Below, one piece after another: positions 1 to 6,639 of a stretch of DNA of 6,639 nt. Each line of letters begins with the position of its first letter. Position 1 is the stretch's first letter. Origin of the DNA: Ignavibacteria bacterium UBA5771 (GTDB lineage: Bacteria; Bacteroidota; Ignavibacteria; Kapaibacteriales; UBA2268); contig DIEP01000155.1 in assembly GCA_002418685.1 (NCBI GenBank), forward strand, positions 1-6,639, given 5' to 3'. A model generated the notes under the pieces. It ran no database searches. It was not told where the DNA came from and worked only from the letters and a program-made list of their open reading frames with translations. A program made the translations under genes and the position numbers.

Positions 1-2
1 CT

Positions 3-1463
3 AATGAGAAAACTATGTCTGTTGCGCAAAGACTATACGAAGGTGTATCAGTTGGCACTCAGGGTGCAATAGGTCTGATTACTTATATGCGAAGCGATTC
101 AGTGAGAATTAGCCCCGAAGCACAAGCATCCGCTGCTGAATATATCAAATCAAATTTTGGTAAAGATTATGCGCCTGCAAAGCCACCTGTTTATGAATCT
201 AAATCTCAAAATGTGCAGGACGCTCACGAGGCAATCCGTCCCACAACATTAGAGTTTGAATTAAACTATTTGCAACAATATCTCGATAAAGACCAATTCG
301 CATTATATAAATTGATTTATCAACGCTATCTTGCTTCTCAAATGAGCAATGCAAAAATCGAGCAAACAACTCTCACTATTGAAGCCCAAGATTTGCAATT
401 CCGTGCGACCGGCTCTGTTATTAAATTCGACGGATATTTGAAACTATATCAGGAAGATCAAGATTCAGATGATGATAGCGATGATGAAAATCAATCTATT
501 TTGCCACCTAATATTAAAATTGGTGATGCGTTCTCTTTGAAAAAAGTTGAATCAAAGCAAACTTTCACAAAACCGCCTGCAAGATTCAACCGTGCAAGTC
601 TTATCAAGAAGCTTGATGAACTGGGAATTGGCAGACCAAGTACTTATTCATCAATTGTTAAAACAATTCTTGATAGAGGTTATATTGAGCAAGTATTAAA
701 AGTTTTGAAGCCAACTGTTCTTGGATTTGATATCAATGATGCACTTGTTGCCCATTTTGATAATATTTTCAATACTGAATTCACTGCAAAAATGGAAGAT
801 GACCTTGATAAAATTGCACAGAATGAAACCGATTATCTCCACGTAATGAAGGAATTCTATGATCCATTTTCGAAAACCTTGGAAAAAGCACAAGCTGAAC
901 ATAATGAAAATACAGAACTGAAATGTCCGAAGTGCGGTTCGCCACTTGTTGTTCGCGTTGGAAGAAATGGACGCTTCCTTGGATGCTCCACTTACCCTGA
1001 TTGCGATTATACTCAGCCAATGCCAACAACAATAGGGGAAAATCAAGCGAAAAAAGAGCTGCAAATTGTTGAAGGAATTCAGTGTCCGATTTGCGGGAAG
1101 GAAATGGTGCTTCGTGATTCAAAAAATGGCAGATTTTACGGATGCATCGATTATCCCAAGTGCAAAGGCACTCGCCCAATATCCACTAATGTCCATTGTC
1201 CAAAATGCGGAGAAGGCGAACTTGTGGAACGCTATTCATCAAGAACTAAAAAGAAATTCTGGTCATGTTCGAATTATCCAAAATGCGATTATTTGACAAA
1301 TTATGAACCTGTCAATATTCAATGTCCAAAATGTGGCAATTATTATTTAGAAATAAAATATAGAAAAAACAAAGAATCAGGTGATTGGGAAAAATATTAT
1401 CATTGCACAGATTGCGATAATAATTTTGAAATAAATGAAATAGAGGTGAAAAATGGCGCTTGA
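3..1463 (+). CDS. topA: DNA topoisomerase I (type IA), 5'-partial, C-terminal two thirds
   Basis: Type IA topoisomerase, which relaxes negatively supercoiled DNA by passing a strand through a transient break held by a tyrosyl-DNA bond. The frame is open to the left edge (Asn-Glu-Lys-Thr precedes the Met at 15), so that Met is internal; the TOPRIM domain and the start lie outside the window. Numbering from that Met, the active-site motif ITYMRSDS holds Tyr24 (bases 84-86) and Arg26, matching E. coli Tyr319/Arg321. QDAHEAIRPT (68-77) and the GIGRPSTY core motif (204-211) follow. An acidic loop (about 147-158) sits where many bacterial TopA proteins have one. The tail has three standard CX2C-X16-19-CX5C zinc fingers (Cys304/307/324/330, 357/360/377/383, 395/398/418/424) and a fourth, different Cys-pair ribbon (437/440/464/467). 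The end overlaps the next gene by 11 nt. Identification is firm. Confidence 0.98.
   Translation, partial: NEKTMSVAQRLYEGVSVGTQGAIGLITYMRSDSVRISPEAQASAAEYIKSNFGKDYAPAKPPVYESKSQNVQDAHEAIRPTTLEFELNYLQQYLDKDQFALYKLIYQRYLASQMSNAKIEQTTLTIEAQDLQFRATGSVIKFDGYLKLYQEDQDSDDDSDDENQSILPPNIKIGDAFSLKKVESKQTFTKPPARFNRASLIKKLDELGIGRPSTYSSIVKTILDRGYIEQVLKVLKPTVLGFDINDALVAHFDNIFNTEFTAKMEDDLDKIAQNETDYLHVMKEFYDPFSKTLEKAQAEHNENTELKCPKCGSPLVVRVGRNGRFLGCSTYPDCDYTQPMPTTIGENQAKKELQIVEGIQCPICGKEMVLRDSKNGRFYGCIDYPKCKGTRPISTNVHCPKCGEGELVERYSSRTKKKFWSCSNYPKCDYLTNYEPVNIQCPKCGNYYLEIKYRKNKESGDWEKYYHCTDCDNNFEINEIEVKNGA
1323..1415 (+). other. Atypical fourth zinc-ribbon at TopA C-terminus
   Basis: This sub-domain within topA has two CPKC/CTDC-like pairs arranged CX2C-X23-CX2C. 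The three preceding TopA fingers instead use CX2C followed, after 16-19 residues, by CX5C with a YP(D/K)C ending. The spacing fits a generic zinc ribbon, so zinc binding and a contact with DNA or RNA polymerase are plausible by analogy with TopA tails, but this is inference. The frame is continuous and Cys-rich to the natural stop, so it is not a frameshift artefact. Confidence 0.7.
1442..1448 (+). promoter_or_regulatory. Shine-Dalgarno-like site for yqeY
   Basis: AGAGGTG lies inside the last codons of topA, 4 nt before the ATG at 1453. It supports that ATG as the start even though it overlaps the upstream gene by 11 nt. The mutS2 and M13 starts have no comparable purine run, so this is the clearest ribosome-binding site in the window. 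Confidence 0.65.
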
Positions 1464-1896
1464 AGAATTAATCAATGAGCAATTGACCAATGCTATGAAA
1501 GCTCAAGACAAATTACGAACTGAAACCTTGCGTTCAATTCGTTCAGGTATTATTGAGTTTAAAAAAAGTGGCATAGACAGGGAAATGAATCCCGATGATG
1601 AATTAAAATTGCTGAATAAACTTGTGAAAAGTCGGAAGGAATCCATTGAACTCTACACCAGGGCAAATCGTAATGATCTGGTTGAGCAGGAACAAAAAGA
1701 ACTTGAAATCATTTTGGAATTCCTGCCGAAGCAATTGACTGATGAAGAAATTCGAGCAACTATTAAGAAAATAATAGAAGATCAACAAGCCACACAAAAT
1801 GATTTCGGCAAAATTATGGGATTATCAATGAAAGCACTCTCGGGCAAAGCCGATGGAAACAAAGTGCGTGCAATTTTAAATGAATTATTAAACTAA
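1453..1896 (+). CDS. yqeY: YqeY/GatB-like domain protein
   Basis: Small cytosolic protein of the YqeY family, 147 residues, the usual family length. It has an N-terminal helical region (about 1-90, with LRTETLRSIRSGIIEFKKSG-like family sequence at 21-40), the conserved LPKQLTDEE segment (91-99), and a C-terminal helical part (about 115-147, FGKIMG...SGKADGNKV) related to the tail domain of GatB, the tRNA-binding subunit of Asp/Glu-tRNA amidotransferase. Its biochemical function is not established; a tRNA- or amidotransferase-related role is inferred from that tail alone. It starts inside topA behind a good Shine-Dalgarno site and ends 1 nt before mutS2, so it is probably translated from a shared mRNA and coupled to topA. 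In Firmicutes yqeY commonly sits beside rpsU, so this neighbourhood is different. Family assignment is firm, function is not. Confidence 0.95.
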   Translation: MALEELINEQLTNAMKAQDKLRTETLRSIRSGIIEFKKSGIDREMNPDDELKLLNKLVKSRKESIELYTRANRNDLVEQEQKELEIILEFLPKQLTDEEIRATIKKIIEDQQATQNDFGKIMGLSMKALSGKADGNKVRAILNELLN

Positions 1897-1897
1897 A

Positions 1898-4303
1898 ATG
1901 AAGGTTGCAGAACTAAAAACAGATTCGGAATTAAATGAAATTGCAATGCGAGAACTCGAATTCTCGCAAGTGCTTGAAATAATATCGAAATACGCATATT
2001 CAGATTTAGGAAAAAATCTTATCCTTAATAGCACTTTGTATGATAATAGTGCAGCATTGATTGAAGAACTCCACTCAATCGAAGAATTCAGGCAATTGCT
2101 TCTCAAAGGTGAATATCCACCACTTGATGGATTGAGCAATGTTTATAATTATCTTTATAAAAGCCAAATTGAAAATGCTGTTTTAAATACAAGCGAAATA
2201 CTTGCAATACTTGATGTTAGCAGAGCATCGCGACTTACGCGTAGTTTTTTCAAAAGCAAAGAAGAAATTTGCATTATTCTTGCGAAGAAATCATTTGAAT
2301 TATTTGAAAATAGACTACTTGAAAAGCATATTCAAGACACAATCGATGATACAGGTAATGTGCGAGATACAGCATCTCGCGAATTATATAGAATTCGCCA
2401 AAATATAATCGAGAAATCTGCGAATTTGCGTAATCGATTGAAACGCATTTTGAAAAAAGTCAGCGAAGACGAGTATGCTCGCGAAGAATTCATTACAATT
2501 CGAGATGGTCGCTTTGTTATTCCAATAAAATCGGAAAGCAAACGGCAAATTCCCGGTATTATCCACGGAATATCGCAAACGGGTTCAACTGCTTTTTTGG
2601 AACCAACTGAAATTATTGAATTGAACAATGATTTATCATTGCTCGAAAATGAAGAGAAGCGCGAAATTTATAAGATATTATCCAATTTAACGGGTGAAAT
2701 ACGGGAACATTCATGGGAAATCTTAAAAACGCTTGATATTCTTTCGCATTTTGATTCACAAATTGCCAAAGCTCAGTGGAGTCTCGATTACGGCGGAATT
2801 GAGCCAAATATTATCGAAGATAATTATATATATTTTAAAGACATTAAACATCCATTGCTTGCTCAAGCAAAAGGATTAAAAAATGTTATACCTCTAAGTA
2901 TTGAAATTACACCACAAAAGCGCGGGTTTTTAATATCAGGACCAAATGCAGGTGGCAAAACTGTCGCACTCAAAACAATCGGAGTAAACCTTGCAATGGT
3001 ATTGAGCGGGATATTTCCAATCGGAGAATGTACAACAAATTTACGCAAAATATACACTGCAATTGGCGACAATCAATCAATACAAAACGACCTTAGCACA
3101 TTTAGCGCACAAATTACAAGGATTCGCGATATTATTGCAAATTCTTTTAGCGATAGTTTGATATTAATCGACGAAATTTGCTCAGGGACTGACCCCGCGG
3201 AAGGTTCAGCTCTTGCAAGTGGAATACTCGAAACTTTTCTTGAAATGAAGGTGTTTTTCCTTGCGACTACACATCAATCCACTTTAAAAACTTTTGCTTT
3301 AAATAAACCCGAAATTGAGAATGCCTCGCTGGAATTTGATGAAAAGCATTTCCGACCCACATATCGATTCCAAGTCGGAATTCCTGGCAATAGCTATGCG
3401 TTTTATTTATCCAAAAGTCTTGGTTTGCAGGATATTGTGCTACGCCGTTCCCGCAATTATCTTGACGTCAAGCATGAAGAAGTTGAAAAAGCAATAAAAC
3501 TTCTGCAATTTTATCAGCAAAAAGCATTGCAAACACTCAATGAGGCGCAAAGCGAACGAACCAAAGCCAAAAAAATTTATGAAGAATATAATCTCAAATA
3601 TCAAAATTTCAAGCAGCAACGCACAAATTTAATGAAGGAAGCTCGCGAAGAAGCTACAAAAGTGCTTACAAGTGCCAATGCTACTATCGAGCGAACAATT
3701 CAACAAGTGCGAGAAGAAAAGAAGTCAATTTCCCAAATAAAGAAAGAATACGAAACCGAAAAGAAGCAAATATTAGAGCCACCAATTGAAATTAATGAGA
3801 TTGAGCCAACCCCAATTATAGAAAAAGAAAATAAATCGAGACAAAACAACCTCAAATTGGAAGTGGGTGGTTACGCTCAATATTTGGAAAATAATGAAAT
3901 TGGGCAAATTCTCGAGATTGATTCGTCGAAAGGATTCGCAACAGTCGACTTCAATGGCGTAAAATTCAAATTAAAAACAGAATTGCTCTCGGCAGTAAGC
4001 GAGAAGGAAGCACGCAAAAATGACATCCGATTAACTACCTATTCAGAAAATATTAAATTTGGTGCTGCATCTCGGATTGATATCCACGGGTTAAGAGTGG
4101 ATGAAGCAATTCCTCTTATTGATAAATTTATATCTGATGGAATATTAGGAAATATTGATCATCTTGTGATTGTGCATGGTAAAGGTTCAGGTGCATTGAA
4201 ACAAGCAGTCCACGAATTTTTAAAGACACATCAATCTATCAAATCGTTCCGCGAAGGTGATTTAGTTGAAGGTGGCGCTGGGGTAACAATCGTAGAAATA
4301 TAG
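1898..4303 (+). CDS. mutS2: MutS2 family ATPase with C-terminal Smr nuclease domain
   Basis: MutS homologue lacking the mismatch-recognition domain. In characterised bacteria MutS2 suppresses recombination or rescues collided ribosomes; which applies here is unknown. At 801 residues it is full length. In order: helical core/clamp (about 17-310), ATPase with Walker A GPNAGGKT (348-355), DLSTFSAQ (398-405), Walker B LILIDEICSGTDP (421-433), the TTH switch (457-459) and GIPGNSYAF (494-502), a charged coiled coil (about 525-630), a small beta-rich KOW-like segment (about 653-700), then an Smr domain (about 724-801) with IDIHG and HGKG. The start is the ATG 1 nt after yqeY, with no Shine-Dalgarno, so coupling is likely. 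The Met at 1946 (residue 17) is an alternative, because family similarity begins at the RELEFSQVLEII segment just after it. Identification is firm, the exact start less so. Confidence 0.97.
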   Translation: MKVAELKTDSELNEIAMRELEFSQVLEIISKYAYSDLGKNLILNSTLYDNSAALIEELHSIEEFRQLLLKGEYPPLDGLSNVYNYLYKSQIENAVLNTSEILAILDVSRASRLTRSFFKSKEEICIILAKKSFELFENRLLEKHIQDTIDDTGNVRDTASRELYRIRQNIIEKSANLRNRLKRILKKVSEDEYAREEFITIRDGRFVIPIKSESKRQIPGIIHGISQTGSTAFLEPTEIIELNNDLSLLENEEKREIYKILSNLTGEIREHSWEILKTLDILSHFDSQIAKAQWSLDYGGIEPNIIEDNYIYFKDIKHPLLAQAKGLKNVIPLSIEITPQKRGFLISGPNAGGKTVALKTIGVNLAMVLSGIFPIGECTTNLRKIYTAIGDNQSIQNDLSTFSAQITRIRDIIANSFSDSLILIDEICSGTDPAEGSALASGILETFLEMKVFFLATTHQSTLKTFALNKPEIENASLEFDEKHFRPTYRFQVGIPGNSYAFYLSKSLGLQDIVLRRSRNYLDVKHEEVEKAIKLLQFYQQKALQTLNEAQSERTKAKKIYEEYNLKYQNFKQQRTNLMKEAREEATKVLTSANATIERTIQQVREEKKSISQIKKEYETEKKQILEPPIEINEIEPTPIIEKENKSRQNNLKLEVGGYAQYLENNEIGQILEIDSSKGFATVDFNGVKFKLKTELLSAVSEKEARKNDIRLTTYSENIKFGAASRIDIHGLRVDEAIPLIDKFISDGILGNIDHLVIVHGKGSGALKQAVHEFLKTHQSIKSFREGDLVEGGAGVTIVEI
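4067..4300 (+). other. Smr domain of MutS2
   Basis: C-terminal Smr fold of MutS2 (residues 724-801). Visible motifs are IDIHGLRV (727-734, an L-D-x-H-type motif with Asp728 and His730), HGKGSGALKQAVHEFL (760-775) and the closing GGAGVTIVEI (792-801). Smr domains carry endonuclease activity in several characterised proteins, and the Asp-x-His and His-Gly-Lys/x-Gly motifs are the residues tied to it. All are present here, so a nuclease-competent domain is inferred. Confidence 0.9.
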
Positions 4304-4336
4304 CATTCTTGCAATTACTATGGATAAACTATACAA

Positions 4337-4380
4337 AAATGGGGTTGTTTCAATTTTTGATACAACCCCATTTAGTTTTT
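4337..4380. terminator. Bidirectional intrinsic terminator between convergent mutS2 and M13 peptidase genes
   Basis: A perfect 12-bp inverted repeat pairs 4337-4348 (AAATGGGGTTGT) with 4362-4373 (ACAACCCCATTT). The enclosed bases can extend the stem by about 4 bp after one T-T mismatch, leaving a 3-nt loop. On the plus strand TTTAGTTTTT follows the GC-rich core. On the minus strand the A-run at 4335-4339 reads as TTTTT after the core. The hairpin lies 33 nt past the mutS2 stop and 21 nt past the M13 stop, so it can end both transcripts. Confidence 0.9.
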
Positions 4381-4401
4381 CAGACTAATAATTATTCAAG
4401 A

Positions 4402-6444
4402 TTACCAGATCTTTGCTCGATCAGCATGTGCGCGATATAATTTGTCAGTTGGCATTACATTAAATGCATCATAGAATATATCAACATTTGGCATAACTCC
4501 GTTCACCCTTGCATCACCAGGTGAATGCACATCATCTTTCAAGCGTTTTTTCAATTCTTCATCTCGAATATTTTGGCGCCAAACTTGTGCCCAAGAGAGC
4601 AGAAATCTTTGTGTGGGAGTGAATCCATCGATTTTCTCTTTTGCAGGATTTTGCTTCAATGCTTTTTGCAAAGCATCATAAGAGATTGTAATTCCACCCA
4701 AATCTGCAATATTTTCGCCAAGCGTCAAAGCACCATTGATGTGCAATGAATCAAGCTCGATATAGTTATTATATTGGTTGATTAACACTTGTGTTTTAGC
4801 AGTGAATCTGTCGGCATCTTCCTTTGTCCACCAATCTTGCAAGTTCCCATTTTTATCATATTGGCGTCCTTGGTCATCAAATCCGTGAGTCATTTCGTGA
4901 CCAATTACTCCACCGATACCACCATAATTTACTGCATCATCAGCATCTTTGCTGAAAAATGGTGGTTGAAGAATTCCCGCTGGAAATACTATTTCATTTA
5001 AATTAGGACTATAATAAGCATTCACAGTTTGAGGAGTCATTCCCCATTCTGTTCTGTCGGGAGCTTTGCCAATTTTTGATAGAGTATATTCAAAATCGAA
5101 TTTGTTTGCTGTTAGTATGTTTTGTATATAATTATCAGGAGTAATTACTAATTTCGAGAAATCTCTCCATTTATCGGGATAACCAACTTTTACGTTAATT
5201 GCAGCAAGCTTCTCAATTGCTTTCTGCTTTGTGGAATCACCCATCCAGTCAAGCTTTTGAATTCTATCTTTGAAAGCATCCTTTAAATTTGCAACAAGTT
5301 TAATCATTTTTTCTTTGGCTTCGGGTGGGAAATATTGCTTCACATAAAGTTGCCCAAGAGCTTCACCCATTTCTCCATTGATTACAGAAAGCACACGCTT
5401 CCATCTTGGCAATAATTTTTTGTTACCCGAAAAAGTCTTTCCATAAAAGTCGAAATGCTGATTAACATATTCATCACTTAAATATGGAGAAAGTGAATTG
5501 ATAACATTCCATTTCAGATAATTCTTCCAATTATCGAGAGATTGATCTTTAAGCATTTTGTTGAAACCTTTGAAAAATTCGGGCTGTGCAACGTTGATTT
5601 CTCCGGGATTTGCCAAGCCAATATTTGTGAAATACTTTTGCCAATCGAAATTTGGCGCGAGTTTCTGCAAATCTGCAATACTCATTTTGTGATAAACATT
5701 TTGAGGATTTCTTTGCTCAAGTAATGTCATCGAGTTATTTGCAAGAGTTGTTTCAAGTTTCATTATGTTCTGACTGGCAGATGATGGATTTGGATTTTCT
5801 TTTGAAATCTCGAACATTTTGCCGACATATTCGACATATTTGCTCCGTAATTCTTTCGATTGGGCATCGTTTAAAGTGTAATAATCGCGATTTCCCATTC
5901 CAAGTCCACCTTGATATAGCTGAGTAATTACCATATCGCTATTTTTTTCATCGGGTGAACTCCAGATATAGAAAATTGGGAAAATTTCATAAGAATGCAA
6001 ATAAGCAATTACATCTTGAAGCTCATCAATTGATTTAATTGCATCGATTTTATCAAGAATCGGCATAATAGGTTGAATCCCAAGCTTATTGATTGCATTG
6101 GAATCCATTCCCGAAGAATAGAGATCTCCAATTTGCTGTTCAACTGAACCCTTTGCAGCATTTTTATTTTTTTGAGCAGTTTCAAGAATTGATTTGAGAT
6201 GAGCATTATTTTCATCTTCCAAAACGTTGAAAGATCCCCAGCGGCTATACTCATCTGGCAAAGGATTGCGTTTCATCCAATTGCCATTAGCATAAAGAAA
6301 GAAATTATCACCTGGTTTTATTGTTGTATCCATATTCGATGGATCGATTGCTTTAAATTTGGTCATCGGAACTTCCTTTTGATTTGTGCAACTTATAAAA
6401 ATTGCCAAAGTGAATGCGATTGTCGCAATAGATTTAATATTCAT
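4402..6444 (-). CDS. M13 family zinc metallopeptidase, lipoprotein (neprilysin/PepO type)
   Basis: Secreted zinc endopeptidase of the M13 family, expected to cut short peptides in the periplasm or at the outer envelope. Length is 680 residues, normal for bacterial M13 lipoproteins. Residues 1-18 form a lipoprotein signal (Lys4, hydrophobic stretch 6-17, FIS-Cys19), so the mature protein would begin at lipidated Cys19. The M13 N-terminal domain spans about 35-420, including NGEMGEALGQLYVKQYFP (356-373). The catalytic domain has NAYY (475-478), HEMTH (516-520; zinc ligands His516 and His520, catalytic Glu517), GENIADLGG (576-584; zinc ligand Glu577 and Asp581), His640 and Arg646, at spacings matching neprilysin, and ends in the family's Trp680. 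Every catalytic residue is present, so it should be active. It is a single-gene unit, convergent to mutS2. The ATG at 6444 is chosen because the signal peptide begins directly there; no Shine-Dalgarno is visible. The substrate is unknown. Confidence 0.97.
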   Translation of the reverse strand: MNIKSIATIAFTLAIFISCTNQKEVPMTKFKAIDPSNMDTTIKPGDNFFLYANGNWMKRNPLPDEYSRWGSFNVLEDENNAHLKSILETAQKNKNAAKGSVEQQIGDLYSSGMDSNAINKLGIQPIMPILDKIDAIKSIDELQDVIAYLHSYEIFPIFYIWSSPDEKNSDMVITQLYQGGLGMGNRDYYTLNDAQSKELRSKYVEYVGKMFEISKENPNPSSASQNIMKLETTLANNSMTLLEQRNPQNVYHKMSIADLQKLAPNFDWQKYFTNIGLANPGEINVAQPEFFKGFNKMLKDQSLDNWKNYLKWNVINSLSPYLSDEYVNQHFDFYGKTFSGNKKLLPRWKRVLSVINGEMGEALGQLYVKQYFPPEAKEKMIKLVANLKDAFKDRIQKLDWMGDSTKQKAIEKLAAINVKVGYPDKWRDFSKLVITPDNYIQNILTANKFDFEYTLSKIGKAPDRTEWGMTPQTVNAYYSPNLNEIVFPAGILQPPFFSKDADDAVNYGGIGGVIGHEMTHGFDDQGRQYDKNGNLQDWWTKEDADRFTAKTQVLINQYNNYIELDSLHINGALTLGENIADLGGITISYDALQKALKQNPAKEKIDGFTPTQRFLLSWAQVWRQNIRDEELKKRLKDDVHSPGDARVNGVMPNVDIFYDAFNVMPTDKLYRAHADRAKIW

Positions 6445-6639
6445 AATTGTTATAAATTAAAAAAACAAAATTACAGCAAAATAGCTTAATAATATCCTAT
6501 TTCTACAAATCAAAAATATATGGGATTGCTTCACTCGAATAAGAGTTTGCAATAGCACTCCTGCGCAAATATTCATTTAAAATGATGATTTATTAAATTC
6601 AATAGCTGCACTTTATTTAGCGGCACATATATTAATGAA
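6445..6639 (-). promoter_or_regulatory. AT-rich upstream region of the M13 gene, probable promoter
   Basis: This is 195 nt with no supportable gene. Read on the minus strand it is very A/T-rich just before the M13 ATG, with T-runs and no Shine-Dalgarno, as is common in Bacteroidota-type leaders. TATTAT at 6494-6489 resembles a -10 box, and TTTTTG at 6516-6511 lies 16 nt upstream but matches a -35 box poorly. A TTTG at 6480-6477 could instead be part of a Bacteroidota-type promoter. No choice can be made by eye; the promoter for the peptidase must lie here or just beyond the right edge. Confidence 0.3.

Noticed and set aside
696..1179. Two overlapping minus-strand ORFs of 122 and 132 codons opposite topA
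   Set aside because: They lie fully within conserved topA coding sequence, resemble no known family, and are explained by the codon bias of the real gene on the other strand.
1066..1296. Plus-strand 76-codon ORF in another frame of the TopA zinc-finger region
   Set aside because: The topA frame here encodes properly spaced Cys motifs, so this is an out-of-frame shadow and not a frameshifted gene part.
6457..6576. Minus-strand 39-codon ORF (begins MNICAGVLLQ) ending 12 nt upstream of the M13 start
   Set aside because: It is short, has no ribosome-binding site or recognisable domain, and its apparent hydrophobicity follows from T-rich DNA in the probable promoter region.
6575..6598. Inverted repeat ATTTAA...TTAAAT in the right-hand intergenic region
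   Set aside because: It is only 6 bp and pure A/T in A/T-rich DNA, so chance is sufficient; it has no T-run or other terminator or operator feature.
6573..6638. Minus-strand frame open to the right edge for 21 codons, ending in TGA next to an ATG
   Set aside because: It is too short to recognise as the end of a gene, and such runs occur by chance; a partial upstream gene cannot be supported from this window.
1..6639. Search for CRISPR arrays, insertion sequences, tRNA genes, phage or defence modules
   Set aside because: No regularly spaced repeats, transposase or integrase motifs, tRNA cloverleaf or defence-type domains were seen; the coding space is filled by four recognisable chromosomal genes.

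Overview
The window is AT-rich bacterial chromosome with four genes and very little non-coding DNA. Three are on the plus strand: the C-terminal two thirds of DNA topoisomerase I (topA, cut by the left edge), a YqeY/GatB-like protein, and a full-length MutS2. They are packed so tightly that they are almost certainly co-transcribed: topA and yqeY overlap by 11 nt, and yqeY and mutS2 are separated by 1 nt. A short convergent gap follows, holding a strong hairpin with T-runs on both sides. The fourth gene is a full-length M13 (neprilysin/PepO-type) zinc metallopeptidase on the minus strand, made as a lipoprotein. The right end (6445-6639) is its AT-rich upstream region, with no supportable gene.

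Organism: the gene set, low GC, A/T-rich leaders with little Shine-Dalgarno signal, and a secreted M13 peptidase with a Cys-Thr-Asn-type lipoprotein signal suggest a member of the Bacteroidota/Chlorobiota/Ignavibacteria/Kapabacteria group. This is inference from style and protein resemblance, not from a marker gene, and the exact class cannot be fixed here.

Function: the plus-strand cluster combines DNA topology (TopA relaxes negative supercoils), a small protein related to tRNA-amidotransferase tail domains (YqeY), and a MutS homologue with a C-terminal Smr nuclease domain (MutS2; anti-recombination or stalled-ribosome rescue in characterised species). The proteins need not act in one pathway; the shared transcript is the supported link. 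The M13 peptidase is an independent cell-envelope gene.

Novelty: there is no mobile element, CRISPR array, tRNA/rRNA, toxin-antitoxin pair or defence system. I found no undescribed system. The points worth a second look are modest: an atypical fourth Cys-pair ribbon at the TopA C-terminus, an Asp-x-His-type Smr motif and a variant Walker B segment in MutS2, the topA-yqeY-mutS2 packing, and the bidirectional terminator.
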